Assembly (NCBI RefSeq): GCF_003867075.1
Contig: NZ_CP032544.1
Location: 1,420,001 to 1,484,000 of the forward strand
Length of the DNA: 64,000 nucleotides
From: Tenacibaculum mesophilum
GTDB lineage: Bacteria > Bacteroidota > Bacteroidia > Flavobacteriales > Flavobacteriaceae
Reading direction: 5' to 3'
The position numbers were made by a program, and so were the translations under genes. The notes under the pieces were generated by a model. That model was not told the origin of the DNA. It did not search any database and saw nothing but the letters and a program-made list of their open reading frames with translations. This document shows positions 27,901 to 38,100 of the stretch, one piece after another (within the stretch, counting starts at the first letter, position 1; every line of letters starts with the position of its first letter).

Positions 27901-28688
27901 ATATGTTCAGACCCAACGTAAGCCATACTTAATCCTCCATCTTTATGACCTAACCAGATGTTACCAAAGCTGTCTTCATAAATTTTTTCAATTTCATTTC
28001 CTGTAAAACTGTAAGGGTTATATAAATCGTAGGTATAGTGCTCTATTTTTGTTTCGTGAATATCTACCTGATTATTTCTTATTACATAAAGCCCACTTTT
28101 TCTTGTTGCATACCATATATTTCCTTTTCTGTCTTGATAAGATTCATTAATAATTACTTCAGGAAACTTGTTAAGTAATAATTGATCATTAATTAGTTGT
28201 TTGTTTGTTTTTACTTGTGTTTCGTTTACCTTCAGGAAACTCATTCCATCAAACTCTAAATATTGTCCGCTTTTAGTTTCTACTACAAGGTTATTTTTCT
28301 TTGATAGCTTTAGGTTTACAGGCGTTTCAGAAAAATAAAAGTTTTGAAAGATTGATTGATTTACAAACCTACTTACGGTATTATTATCTGTTAAACACCA
28401 AATTGTTTTAGTCCCATCTCTTTGTAGACTATAAATTACATTCCCTGCAAGAGAAGTTGAGTCGTTATTTATATGTTTGAAAACTTTAAAATCTTTACCA
28501 TCATAACGATTAAGTCCATCCCAAGTGGCAATCCATAGTCGTCCTTTAACATCACTTATAATATCATTTACTGAGTTATTGGAGAGTCCATCTTTTGTAG
28601 TTAATGTTTTAAATTTTAACGATTGACTAAGACTTGTAGTAACAATTAAAAAAAAGAAAAAAAACAACCTCATACCAAACAATTTCAT
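24948..28688 (-). CDS. Hybrid two-component-like regulator with degenerate kinase and receiver domains
   Basis: A 1246-aa membrane regulator with hybrid two-component (HTCS) layout: signal segment, two-component-type beta-propellers (about 25-590; KTKDGLSNNSVNDIISDVKGRLWIATWDGL), a Y_Y_Y domain (about 600-685), a transmembrane helix near 690-712, coiled coil, kinase-like region, receiver-like region and a C-terminal AraC HTH (about 1140-1246). The usual SHEFRTPL box reads VLAEFKKPL, so the phospho-acceptor His is Ala779. The kinase G-boxes are poor. The receiver keeps D1044 (FYDVKL) but lacks the N-terminal acidic pair, and the Lys of the KP motif is replaced (QLPVS). It probably senses a periplasmic ligand and controls the adjacent susCD operon without classical phosphotransfer. 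Confidence 0.88.
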   Translation of the reverse strand: MKLFGMRLFFFFFLIVTTSLSQSLKFKTLTTKDGLSNNSVNDIISDVKGRLWIATWDGLNRYDGKDFKVFKHINNDSTSLAGNVIYSLQRDGTKTIWCLTDNNTVSRFVNQSIFQNFYFSETPVNLKLSKKNNLVVETKSGQYLEFDGMSFLKVNETQVKTNKQLINDQLLLNKFPEVIINESYQDRKGNIWYATRKSGLYVIRNNQVDIHETKIEHYTYDLYNPYSFTGNEIEKIYEDSFGNIWLGHKDGGLSMAYVGSEHINTIAPHPVEYRHLPNETVRAITMDNDNNLWLGYYTKGLYNYSKSDKCFIKKRLEKAKENKDWERIRSLYTATDGSIWVGTYAGLIHINKTKVSYYAAKENPLLPANRIYAMTETNDGRIWFACWGGIAVFNTKKNKFENVEGSEFLKAYHIRDVFVNGEELALATENNGMILFNRNNGEKHHLTTENGLTGNSVYSIDKDEETGLYWIATLGGVTVFDRKKGVVKTISEKENLPSHMVYSVILKGKHIWVSTTKGLASINRKNYKVNVLHPEEGWQAPEFSEGAYYKDNKGVLYFGGINGVNYFAPELIEFNKNLPQLVVEIDGVENNNNNNNNSVVEKTFSENNISLDITPVAYRKNYENLILYKLRGFDKDWRVYRTTPILYKKIPPGEYVLEVKNSLSASKTNIFSIKIIIAPPFYKTSWFAWSLASGGVIILILGLGYKVRKDKIYQEKLKQKINERTAIINKQKKDLIKANVKLEDQNRKIIKQKEEVLALHHKLKNEDFEIDKFKTFVLAEFKKPLMQMLQYSQQNNIPNEIQTKLVSQAKTMIDVLTEWDFLEQVNRINTTEKSVIKINTFLHHLTQNLERKLLQSGINLSYQTQVEDKWITIDLLRFKLFYKYIFNDFIKYSNQGSNIQITYTEKENKLILKVNSDSGILVNNIKSLQRYSPYFKAAKDLLLELNGKLDINNSEEGIISIKVEVPFHKVTSEKASMIQWNHIGMINELPQGKHKVLVLTSEMNYGILQSLLGEEAYHLIFENNVDKLFSALSSLNVDTIVFYDVKLTNKVVQFLENRKENIKLSNCPILYLSEEIGYFQMEEVTKLGIDVTIQLPVSKTFLQAKLTNLLSSRKKLFETESHIGWIENHKDEQLLSPNEKLVKKALTYMHECLHDHTFNIESLQEKLEISKVKCYRVFKEILKQSPSEVLINLRLQKAQHLLGQNVLNISEISFECGFANPKYFSRQFKKHFNMSPKAYKEQKVVV
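26898..26921 (-). repeat. Trinucleotide repeat (8 units) coding for Asn8
   Basis: Eight perfect ATT units (AAT on the coding strand) encode eight consecutive Asn residues in the regulator, just before its Y_Y_Y domain. The copy number can change without breaking the frame. It probably only lengthens a linker. Confidence 0.85.
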
Positions 28689-28867
28689 CTTTTATAACCG
28701 ACAAAACTACTTTAGAGAAAACACAGATTAACCACAGTAAAATTAAGTTTTGATTACCTAAATGTTAATATTCCAACCTACTATATAACTAAGGATTGTT
28801 AACTAATTATAAATTATATTAATACTAAATTTTAGCCCTTTTTTATATAAATATAAAAAAGGGAAAG

Positions 28868-28889
28868 CCTTACTTATTTTACGGTTTTT
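28868..28889 (+). promoter_or_regulatory. Conserved upstream motif of double-glycine peptide gene 1
   Basis: CCTTACTTATTTTACGG followed by a T-run begins 77 bases before the start codon of the first small peptide gene. The same motif, with one C/T change, begins 75 bases before the second peptide gene at 46156. The rest of the two leaders differs, so this block stands out as a shared promoter or regulator site. Confidence 0.6.
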
Positions 28890-28944
28890 AAAAAGTTTAA
28901 AGAGTACTAATATCCTATTTTTAAGAAATTTAAAACAACTAATT

Positions 28945-29121
28945 ATGTTACAACACATTTCAACCTTAGGATTGACATTAACAAAAAAAGAACAAAAACT
29001 TGTTCTAGGTGGTGCATTACCAACATGTAGAGTGTGCTTTGATTATTGTAAATCTCAAAACTTTCAGACTAAAGAAGAGTTTAGTGCTTGTTTTTATGAT
29101 TGCAAACAAGAGCTTTGTTAA
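28945..29121 (+). CDS. Double-glycine leader, six-cysteine small peptide
   Basis: A 58-codon gene. The leader MLQHISTLGLTLTKKEQKLV ends in LGG, the typical site cut by peptidase-containing ABC transporters; LxLxKxEQxxxxGG leaders are known from Bacteroidetes bacteriocin-like and natural-product precursors. The predicted core, residues 24-58, holds Cys at 28, 31, 35, 49, 53 and 58. The inner CxxxC...CxxxC pattern suggests a disulfide-linked helical hairpin. A conserved motif precedes it and a strong hairpin follows. No maturation enzyme or exporter is near. Function may be bacteriocin or signal peptide; unproven. Confidence 0.75.
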   Translation: MLQHISTLGLTLTKKEQKLVLGGALPTCRVCFDYCKSQNFQTKEEFSACFYDCKQELC

Positions 29122-29126
29122 ATTTT

Positions 29127-29150
29127 AAAAGCGGACTTTCGTCCGCTTTT
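29127..29150. terminator. Hairpin terminator after peptide gene 1
   Basis: AAAAGCGGAC (29127-29136) and GTCCGCTTTT (29141-29150) form a perfect 10-bp stem with a TTTC loop, with a T-rich tail on the plus strand and A-rich sequence on the other side. It lies 5 bases after the peptide stop codon and about 30 bases beyond the end of the convergent giant gene, so it may serve both. Confidence 0.85.
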
Positions 29151-29181
29151 CTTTTATCTACATGTTTTTAAAATACTCTTC

Positions 29182-32100
29182 TTATAAGTTTTTTATGTAC
29201 TTATAAGGTAATACTAAATTTGATAATTGTATTAGTGGTAGCTGAGTTTCGGTTACTTCAGAGAATACTGACAAATCAAATGAAAAATAGGCTTCTGTTG
29301 TTGTTGGTTTTTTATCTTCATACCATTTTTCTAGTGCTTTTGCTAACTGACATACAAAAGGTGTATCAGAAGTAATTTCTTCTGAACATCCTTCAGTCGG
29401 TATTGTATAGTCTTCTGGAATTTTAAAAGAAAAAGGTGTGTATAATAACACTGGTAATTGAACCGGTGGTAAATCACTTTTAGCTGTTTCTTGTAAATAG
29501 TAATTCCAATAACTTGTTACCTTAATTGTTTGTTGATGTAATTGATCGTACGTAAAGAATGTTTTAAAGAATGTTGCCAAATGTTCTGACAAAGACATAC
29601 TGCTTCCATTCTCATCTAAGATTTTAGCTATATTAATTTTAGTATTATTACTTAACAACGGTATTAGTTTATTAGAAAATCTAATTAAAGGAGTTCTGTA
29701 AATAAACTTAGGATTTGTAGGGTTGTCTTCCACCAATCCTTCATTTCTAATTACTGCAATTCCTGCCCATGTATTTTGGAACTGTAATACATTTAGTCCG
29801 TTTACCTCAACTGTTCTATTTGGTATTTCAAAAGAACAAGGATATCCTAAATACTCCTTTACCTTGGCTTTAGGGTCTTTTACGTACCAATACGAATTTT
29901 CAATTGGTGCTCCAGATTCATCCGTTGCTTGTACTCTTGTATAATTATTTATGTTAATTAATGGAGCACTAGGAATCTCCGCCAGCTTAAATTCATTCAT
30001 AAACAACTGCTTGTCTATTTCAGACATATCTTGAGGAAGCACTATACTTACTACCAAACGCTTACACTCTTCACCTCCTTGGCAATCACAAGTAGTAGTA
30101 AAATGTGGATCTTCTTTTTGTTGTATGGTAAAATTATAAGCACTTGTAGTTTCTGTATCCCCCACTTGAGAAGCTTTATAAAGCATTGCTTTTTTATTAT
30201 GTTCATCCCAAGCTAATGATAAATTATTAGTTAACTGCACCATAGCTTGCATTGCATAAAATGCTTTGTCAAGATTTGGATCAGTCTCATCAGATGTAGG
30301 AGATATTAGGGTTAAATATTTAGTCATATCATTTAATACTGATGACCATACGTTTACCATTTGAGCCATATCGTTGAATAGATTACGTGTACTACCACGT
30401 TTAGCTTGTAGGTTATTATCCTGACTATCAAAAGTATTAAACCTAACATCAGAATAAATTTGGTCTTGTGCTGCTTGATCTTCAGAATAAGTGTACGTGA
30501 AATTCCATTCTGAAGCTTTCTCTAGAACTTCTTTCGTTGTATCACATACTACTGACACTGCTTTACCTTCTTGAGTTGTTAACGTTGGTGGTTTTGGATA
30601 ATTACGAAGAACTATAGGAATATCTACAGTACCTAAAGACTGCTGTAATGGAGATTTATCAAAATCAGGTTCTACTGTTTCAGCTAAATTAACAGGCACT
30701 ATAAATGTTAACCATTTTGATGCTTGATATCCTTTTACATCTGGCACTTCTGTAATATCAAATTCAACATGGGTAATTTGATAATCCATTCCTAAAGGCA
30801 CTGTCGTAAACTCTTTTGTGTTTTTAGTAGAAAAGATAAAAGATATATCAGATGTTTTTTCTCCATCTTCGTAATCTAACTGTATTTTGGCATTAGAAAT
30901 TGAATACAGTTTACTATCTCCTTCTGTACTACTAACAATACTTGGAGTACCATATAAACGAGGAGCTATCTGATTTTGACCTTCTCTTGCTATTCCTGAT
31001 TCGGCAGTAACTTCCATTTGTACCACTGCATTAACAGAATAAGTATTTCCTAACTGAATAAGTAATTGTTGTTTAAACTTTTCTTGAGCATTTAATTTTC
31101 TTGTTTCATTTACTTCTGGTGCTGTAAGAATTGTCTCTACCTTAGTTGAAATAGTTTCTGCCAGTAATGATTTAGCTTTGGTTATGGCTTCAAGGTAAGA
31201 TGTAGCATCACTATTTAAAGATTTTAAAAACTCTTTTTCTTCTTCAGATTTTAATTCGTCTACCAAAAATGCTGGCACTGCATATTCTGAACTTAAGAAA
31301 AGGTCAATTGCATCTAAACATTGTTTTCCCCAAATATCCATATCTACATCCGTAAAGTTCTTTACTGTACCTTTTTCACAATCTAGCCCTTTACCTGTTA
31401 CATAAGAACATATTGGAACATCCTTTTTAGATACTAAGCTAGTAGAAATTGGTAAAGGCGCATAAAAAGATGCATTTAATAAACTATAAGTATAGATCTG
31501 TATCTTATATGTGGTAAACTCTTCTTGGGTAAGAACTCCTTGTAACGCTTCATCAAAACTAGCTTTACTCATATATATAGTTCCTACTAACGGAGTAATC
31601 TTATCTACTACAGAACTAGGAACTCCTAGATTTGATAGTTTAGAAATTGAATCGTTTGTAAGTTCATAAGAACCTGCTGGCTCAACATTCCAATAAATAC
31701 CATTGCCTGGTTTTAGCCCCATTCTTACAATGTAAATAGCTTCATTTTTCTGACTTCTAACCAACTCTTTATCTATACCTGTAGCTATTTTAAGTACGTA
31801 TTCATTTTCTTGATAGAATGTTTTTTCAAAATTGACCGCAAATTCTGTTAATGAATGGTTTTGAACTTTTTCGTCTGTACTATTTTCTTGTTCAAGATTA
31901 GGAACATAGGTATTTGGCTGAACAACTGTATTAGTTGAAGTAACCGATGGACTATCTTTAAAATCGTTGTTAACAAAAGAAAGATCTCTTTCCATACGTA
32001 ATGCCACTGTTAACTCAAAAATAGAAGCTGTTTCCAAGTTTTCTATTGCAACTGGTTGTTTTATTGAACTCATTGTTGGAGCTGTAGGAACCGATTGACA

Positions 32101-35100
32101 GTAAGCAATAGCATATAAATAAGCGTAAATTTCTTTTACAAAATTATTGATTGGTGCTAAGTCTACATCTGTTTCAATTCCTGGTAGCAATGAAGTGCTT
32201 AATGAAAGTGTAACCGTATTTTGATCTTCTACATAAGGATTAAATTGATTAATTTGATAGTATATGTTGGTATATACAGCTAAATCGTGTAATGCATTTT
32301 TTTGATACTCTGGTGCATCTGGATTATTAGGGTCAGATACGCAAGGTTTACCATCTGTATTTAGGTATCGTGTAACATCAAAAGAGAAATTTAATAACAA
32401 TTCTCGGTCTGTATCATTTTCTAAGGTTACATCATAAGTGATAAACAAACTTGGCCATTGCGAGAACCCTTTTAATTCATCAAGGTATCCTACTTGCACT
32501 GGTGGATTATTAAGAGGTGATTTTGTATTCAACTCTGGATTACTAAACGGTGTTACCGTTTCATTACCGTAATAATCAACCCAATCAAAATGTATTTGTA
32601 ATGTGTTACCTATACCTCTATATGGATTGTCTTCTTTTTGAGGGAATCCTACCGGGTAAGAATTATTAGGGTTATCAACCGCATACTGTGCAATAGGTAT
32701 TACTTGATTATAAGTCCAAGGCGAATTAGTATTCTCTTCGTTTTGGTCTTTATTATTTGCTGGACCTGAAGGTAAGCCTACAATACTTTTGTTAAAATAT
32801 CTGTTAGCAACTACTTGGTAGCTTAATAAATTGTATAAGTTATTCAAATAGGTTTCTGCATATCCAGCATCACTTGGATTATCTGGAGGTGTTCCCGGAT
32901 TTGTTCTACTTAACTCAAAACCTGCTGTGCCTTGTTGTATTGATGATACTTTATGAACTACCTGATCAACTATAGCAAATGTTGTATTGACATTAAAAAC
33001 AGCTGCATCTTTAATTATAAAAGATAATGTATCAACATCAATAAAATAATAATTAGCAATGCTCTGCATCGTATTACCTGGTGTACCTTCTCCTGTTGTT
33101 ATTTTATAAGTAACTGTAGGTATTTCTACCAATTGCCACACAGGTAAACTATCCCAATTGTCAATACTTGGATTAAGGCTCTTAACATCATCTGGATTTA
33201 CATTAAAATATTCTGCTATGGCTGTTAAGTTATTAGACGGTGTATCTGATGAAAGACCAACCTCATATTGCAATCCGTCCAATACAATTGGTTTTGCTGA
33301 GGTATTAAGTTTCACATCTGTTTCATTAAGGTTAGCGAGCTCGCTAATTAATATATTGTATTGAGATGAAATGCTTTGTAGCGTTTCATTTGCTGAAGTC
33401 GTTGTATAGCTTAAATCTTTTTGGGCTTTAGATTCTGCATAAACGATAGAAGATGACGTATCAATTTTGTCTCCCGTTATAGCACAGTTCATAAAATCTT
33501 TAAGAATATTATTATATGAATTGCTATAAATAACCAATAATGATATTGTTCCATTTCCTGAACTATCAAAAATAGTATCAGGGAAACCAGTATTTCCTTC
33601 AATTTCGTTATATAATAAATAGTATCCTCCAGATCTTGTAATACTACACTCCCATAACAGTTTTACAAAATCGTATAATGAATTTAAAACTCCATTAGGT
33701 TTTTCAGCTTCTTCTATTTTAAGACTTTTTTGTAATGATTTTAATTGTACTGGATTTGTTTCTGTTGATAAGTTAGATTGAACTATAAATGTTTTCATAT
33801 TTAGATTTCCAACAGAAAGTAATCCATCACTTCCTTCATACAACCACTGTATATCTTCAATTACTCCTTGATTATTAGAAGAAGAATTAGGGTCTAAAAC
33901 TCTTAATAATCTTTCTAAAATCTGTGTTCCTGATTCATTCGCTCCTATTAACTCATAAGTAAATGTACTTGTACCCGGAGCAGTATCGTCAGCCTGCTTT
34001 TTAATGTCTATTTCTAAAAGTGTAGACCATCCATAATACTCAGAGTTTTTATAATCCATTGCTCCAGTTGTGGCATTATATGTTCCTATTTGAATATCCA
34101 TAGCTGAACCAGCTCTTTTAGGTATGGCTATCTGTTGTAAAAGACCTGATGGGAAATTCCAAATTAGTGGAGATATTTCAGTTTGTCCTCCCAAACTACC
34201 ATAAGGAAGGGTTACCTCTCCTGAGGTACTCCATTGGGTAACTGTTTGAAATGTATATTGAACAGGAATTAAGTTATAAGGCTTCATAGCTGCCAGTTTT
34301 AAAATATTTGGCTCAATACCTGTTTGTTGAGCATAAGTAACCACAGTAGCTATTTGTGATATGTCTTCTGGAGTTAACTGTATTGGTAGTGTCGCTTTTT
34401 TAGGATCTCCTGAAGGAACTTCTCCGTTAAATTGCAACCAACTTAATGTAGTGTTGATTAAATTAATCGTAAACCCTTCTTTAACGTCACTTGGTATTTC
34501 AAATTGCTGTCCTGTTAATCGATATAATGCACAATCATCACCTGTACATGGAGAGTTTGCATCGAGTGTTAAACCTGGTAAGGTAGTTGGCAACCTCATT
34601 CCATGAAGTTGGTATCTCGATACCATACCTGATAATTGTGTATATGATTGTTTTGCTTTGAAATAATCTAATATACTTTGTACATCTAAGCATCTTAATT
34701 CTGGTATGTTTGTTGTACTGTAATTATCTGAATCATAAAATAAATTATTGATTTGTTGGTTATGATAATTTGTTCCTAAAACCTCAGAGGTTGTGTTATA
34801 TTTTTGAGCTATTTTACCTAAAGTTTCTGCATCATCTGGATTACTAAAAGTAGCAGTTGTGTGAATGAAAGGTTGAATTAATAATACCCCTAATGGTTGT
34901 ACTTGCAATGATTGAACTTTTGCATCATTAGCAAGATCATTTACTGTTACTGTATTAGTAGGAGTACTTAGTTTTTTTGCAATCCCTATTAGGGTATCTC
35001 CAGGTACAATTTCATAGGTAATACTATCATAAACAAATGAATCACCTGATATAAATAGTCCTGGAACAGATTGGTTTTGTAATAATAAATCATCTACTGA

Positions 35101-38100
35101 AATATTATTAAATGTGGTACTAGCTATACTAGTAAAGGTATCTTCGCTTTTTGCTGTATAATTTGCAGCAGCAATAATCAAGTTTGCTTCCGTAGTTAAA
35201 AGTGTATTTTTCTGGAAACTTGAATCATTCGCTAAATCTGCTACGGTAGTTTGCAATCCCGTAGCCACCTCGTTAATAGTATCAGTTGCTTTTACCGTAT
35301 AAGTTTTAGCTTCATACGTAATTTCTTGAACCTGTAATAATCCTGGGATAGCTGCATTTTGTGTAATCAGTAATGCTGTTTCTAGGGCGTATTTAGCTCC
35401 GATAGAAACAAAATTGTCACCATCAAGAATAGTGTACATTACTCCTGTAATTTGAATATCAATTCCACCATTTAAAGGATGAGATTGGTTGGCCTTAGAA
35501 AGGTTACTTACCTCAACAGCATTGGTTGTTCCATCAGAAGTGCTTATACCATTAGCCCAGTTTGCCATGGCATTTAGACTGTTACCTTTAGATAATGGAT
35601 ATGTGTAATTTTTTAATGCATCTTCTGCGTACCCTATAAGTTGTTTTCCTATAAGTACAAAGTAGTCTTCAAATACAAATGTTGATAAAGAATGTTCTAC
35701 TGAGGTACTTTTTTTCAGAGCTGCGTTCGTATTTTCTTCAGATACTTTTACAGCTAATTCATTAAACCATTTTTTAACTTCAGATAAATACGCATCTGTT
35801 GCCATATTATATGTACTAAAATCAACATCAACTCCTGCATCTGGAACAGATAATTCTAAATCGAAAAACATTGGGAATACGGCTGCTGTTTCAGGTTTTG
35901 AACTTTCTGTAACGTTTTGAATGTTCACTGCTTCAAATGTATCTTCAAGGAATGATAATAGTTTATCTGTAGGAATTGGTAATGGAGTATCTTCATTTGA
36001 CAACAGAGCTAGTAATAGCTGTAAATCGGCCGCAGAAACTGCTAATTCGTCTGCCGTAGCTCTCGTACTTTCTGTAGCTGTTTCATCTGCATAGTTTTGT
36101 ATTAACCATCTAAAAAAGTCTTGACTTAAATATTCAAACGATGAAGTAACTGTACTATCTGGGTTTTCTGCATCAGGAGCATCAATCCAAAGTGAAGTTA
36201 CATACTGAGCTGTTTGATTCTTTAAATCCCCATTTTCTGATCCAGCAACAGTTAAGTGTGGAATAAAATAGATGTTCAAAGTAGGTGACTTTTCTTCTGT
36301 ACTTACCACTAATTTAGAGCTGTAATGCATGTCTTTGATCGGTAACTCCGACAATTGACTTGATTTTGCTGCATATACCAAAGCTCTGTCATCAACAGAA
36401 TCTGAAAGTTGTCTGTTCCATGGAGCCATACTTGTTTGATCTGTACCAATGGTAAGATCTGTTCGTATTTCTGCCTTGAAGCTAAAGTTAATTTTAATAG
36501 AGAATAACCCTAAGTTTATTTTTGCTGAAACTTGTACATCTACTGAAGCTACAATAGCCAGAGGCATTTTGTTATAAGCTTCTAAAGTTGCTTGTGCATA
36601 TACTTTTACTGTTATATTTACAGATGCCGAAATAATTCCAAAATCTAAAGAACCATATAATTTACCAATTAACCCAAGAGTTCCTTGTAACCAATAGTAA
36701 TAAGAAGTTTCGACTTCTGTCTTATTATTCTCTTGAAGAGTTCCTTGATATGGATGATATGTAGCAATTACCCCTTCTAAAATACCAAAAATTGTAATGC
36801 TAAATCCAGCTTTTAATACTCCGTAATTAATACTATAACCAACACCTACCTGTAAACCTATTCCAAAAACAATTACTGGATTAAAATTACCATAATTAGT
36901 TTGTGGTACTTTTTTGGTAGTAGCACTGCTCAGTTTTCCGAAGTAAAAACCTCCTGATCCCATTGCTGGAATTCCTGGTGGTACAATAGCCTGTAAGGTA
37001 AAAGATCTTGAAAAGTCAAGTTTATACGGAAATCCTATATCTACCATAAAATCACCATTAGTATAAATGGCTAATGCAATAGAAGGAAGTGTAATATTAA
37101 CTGCTCCGAACTGCAAATATCTCAAGGCGTCTGGTAGTGTAAGTGCTATTTGGTATACTCCTACTCCATCTGAGATTTTTTTATACATAATCTCAAAATC
37201 TAAGCCTGCAAAAATTTTAGCTTTATCACCTGCCATGGCAATTCGTAAACCATATAAGTTAGGGTCATTGAATACGGCTTGCATTTCTAATGTCCAAACT
37301 GGTTTTTCTTTGGTACCAACATTAAGGATTCCAAAATCGGCACCTATTAACCAATTGGAGTTTTCATTAAATGAAAGTAACGAGTTTCCTGAACCAGGAC
37401 CAATAGGTACTTTGCCTTTTTCTGGAGTTTCAAATGCTTTTTCCATAGCATCTGTAACTTCTTTTATTGATTGGTATTGAGCTACATTATTTAGCTCAAC
37501 ATGTTGCCCCATAGCTAATAAACGTAGCTCAAAATATTGCGTTCCTTGTCCAGGAACCTCTGGCATATTTTTTACATCTTGTCCTTTTTCTTTGTTAAAG
37601 ACATTACTGTCGTTAACAGCTGGTACTACTGAACTACCATCAAATGCTATTTGAACACCTTGTGCATTTTTTGTTAGCTTAATACCATTGATTGTTATGA
37701 ATATTAAATCAAGACTTTTTGGTAATTTATAATCTACTACTACCTCCTTAGTATCTAAATCATAAGTAACCTTAAATCCATCTAAACTTATTTTATTGAG
37801 AATATCCCAAGGAGCATCTAATTCAAAGTTAGGATCGAATAGCATTTTCATAAATGAGGTAAGTAACGATCCTACACTCCAATTTTTAATCTCAAAAATG
37901 ATCGTTCTACTTTCTCCTGCAACATTATATTTCGCTATAAATCCTTCCCATTCAATCATTAATAATTGGTCATCACCATCAAAATTATAACCAATTTTAA
38001 CTTCAGCATTAAAGTATTCAAGTAAAACACTTCCCATTACACCGCCAGAATATTGCTTTCCTGCTGCTTTGGTTGCATCATATTTTAAGGCTAACGCCGC

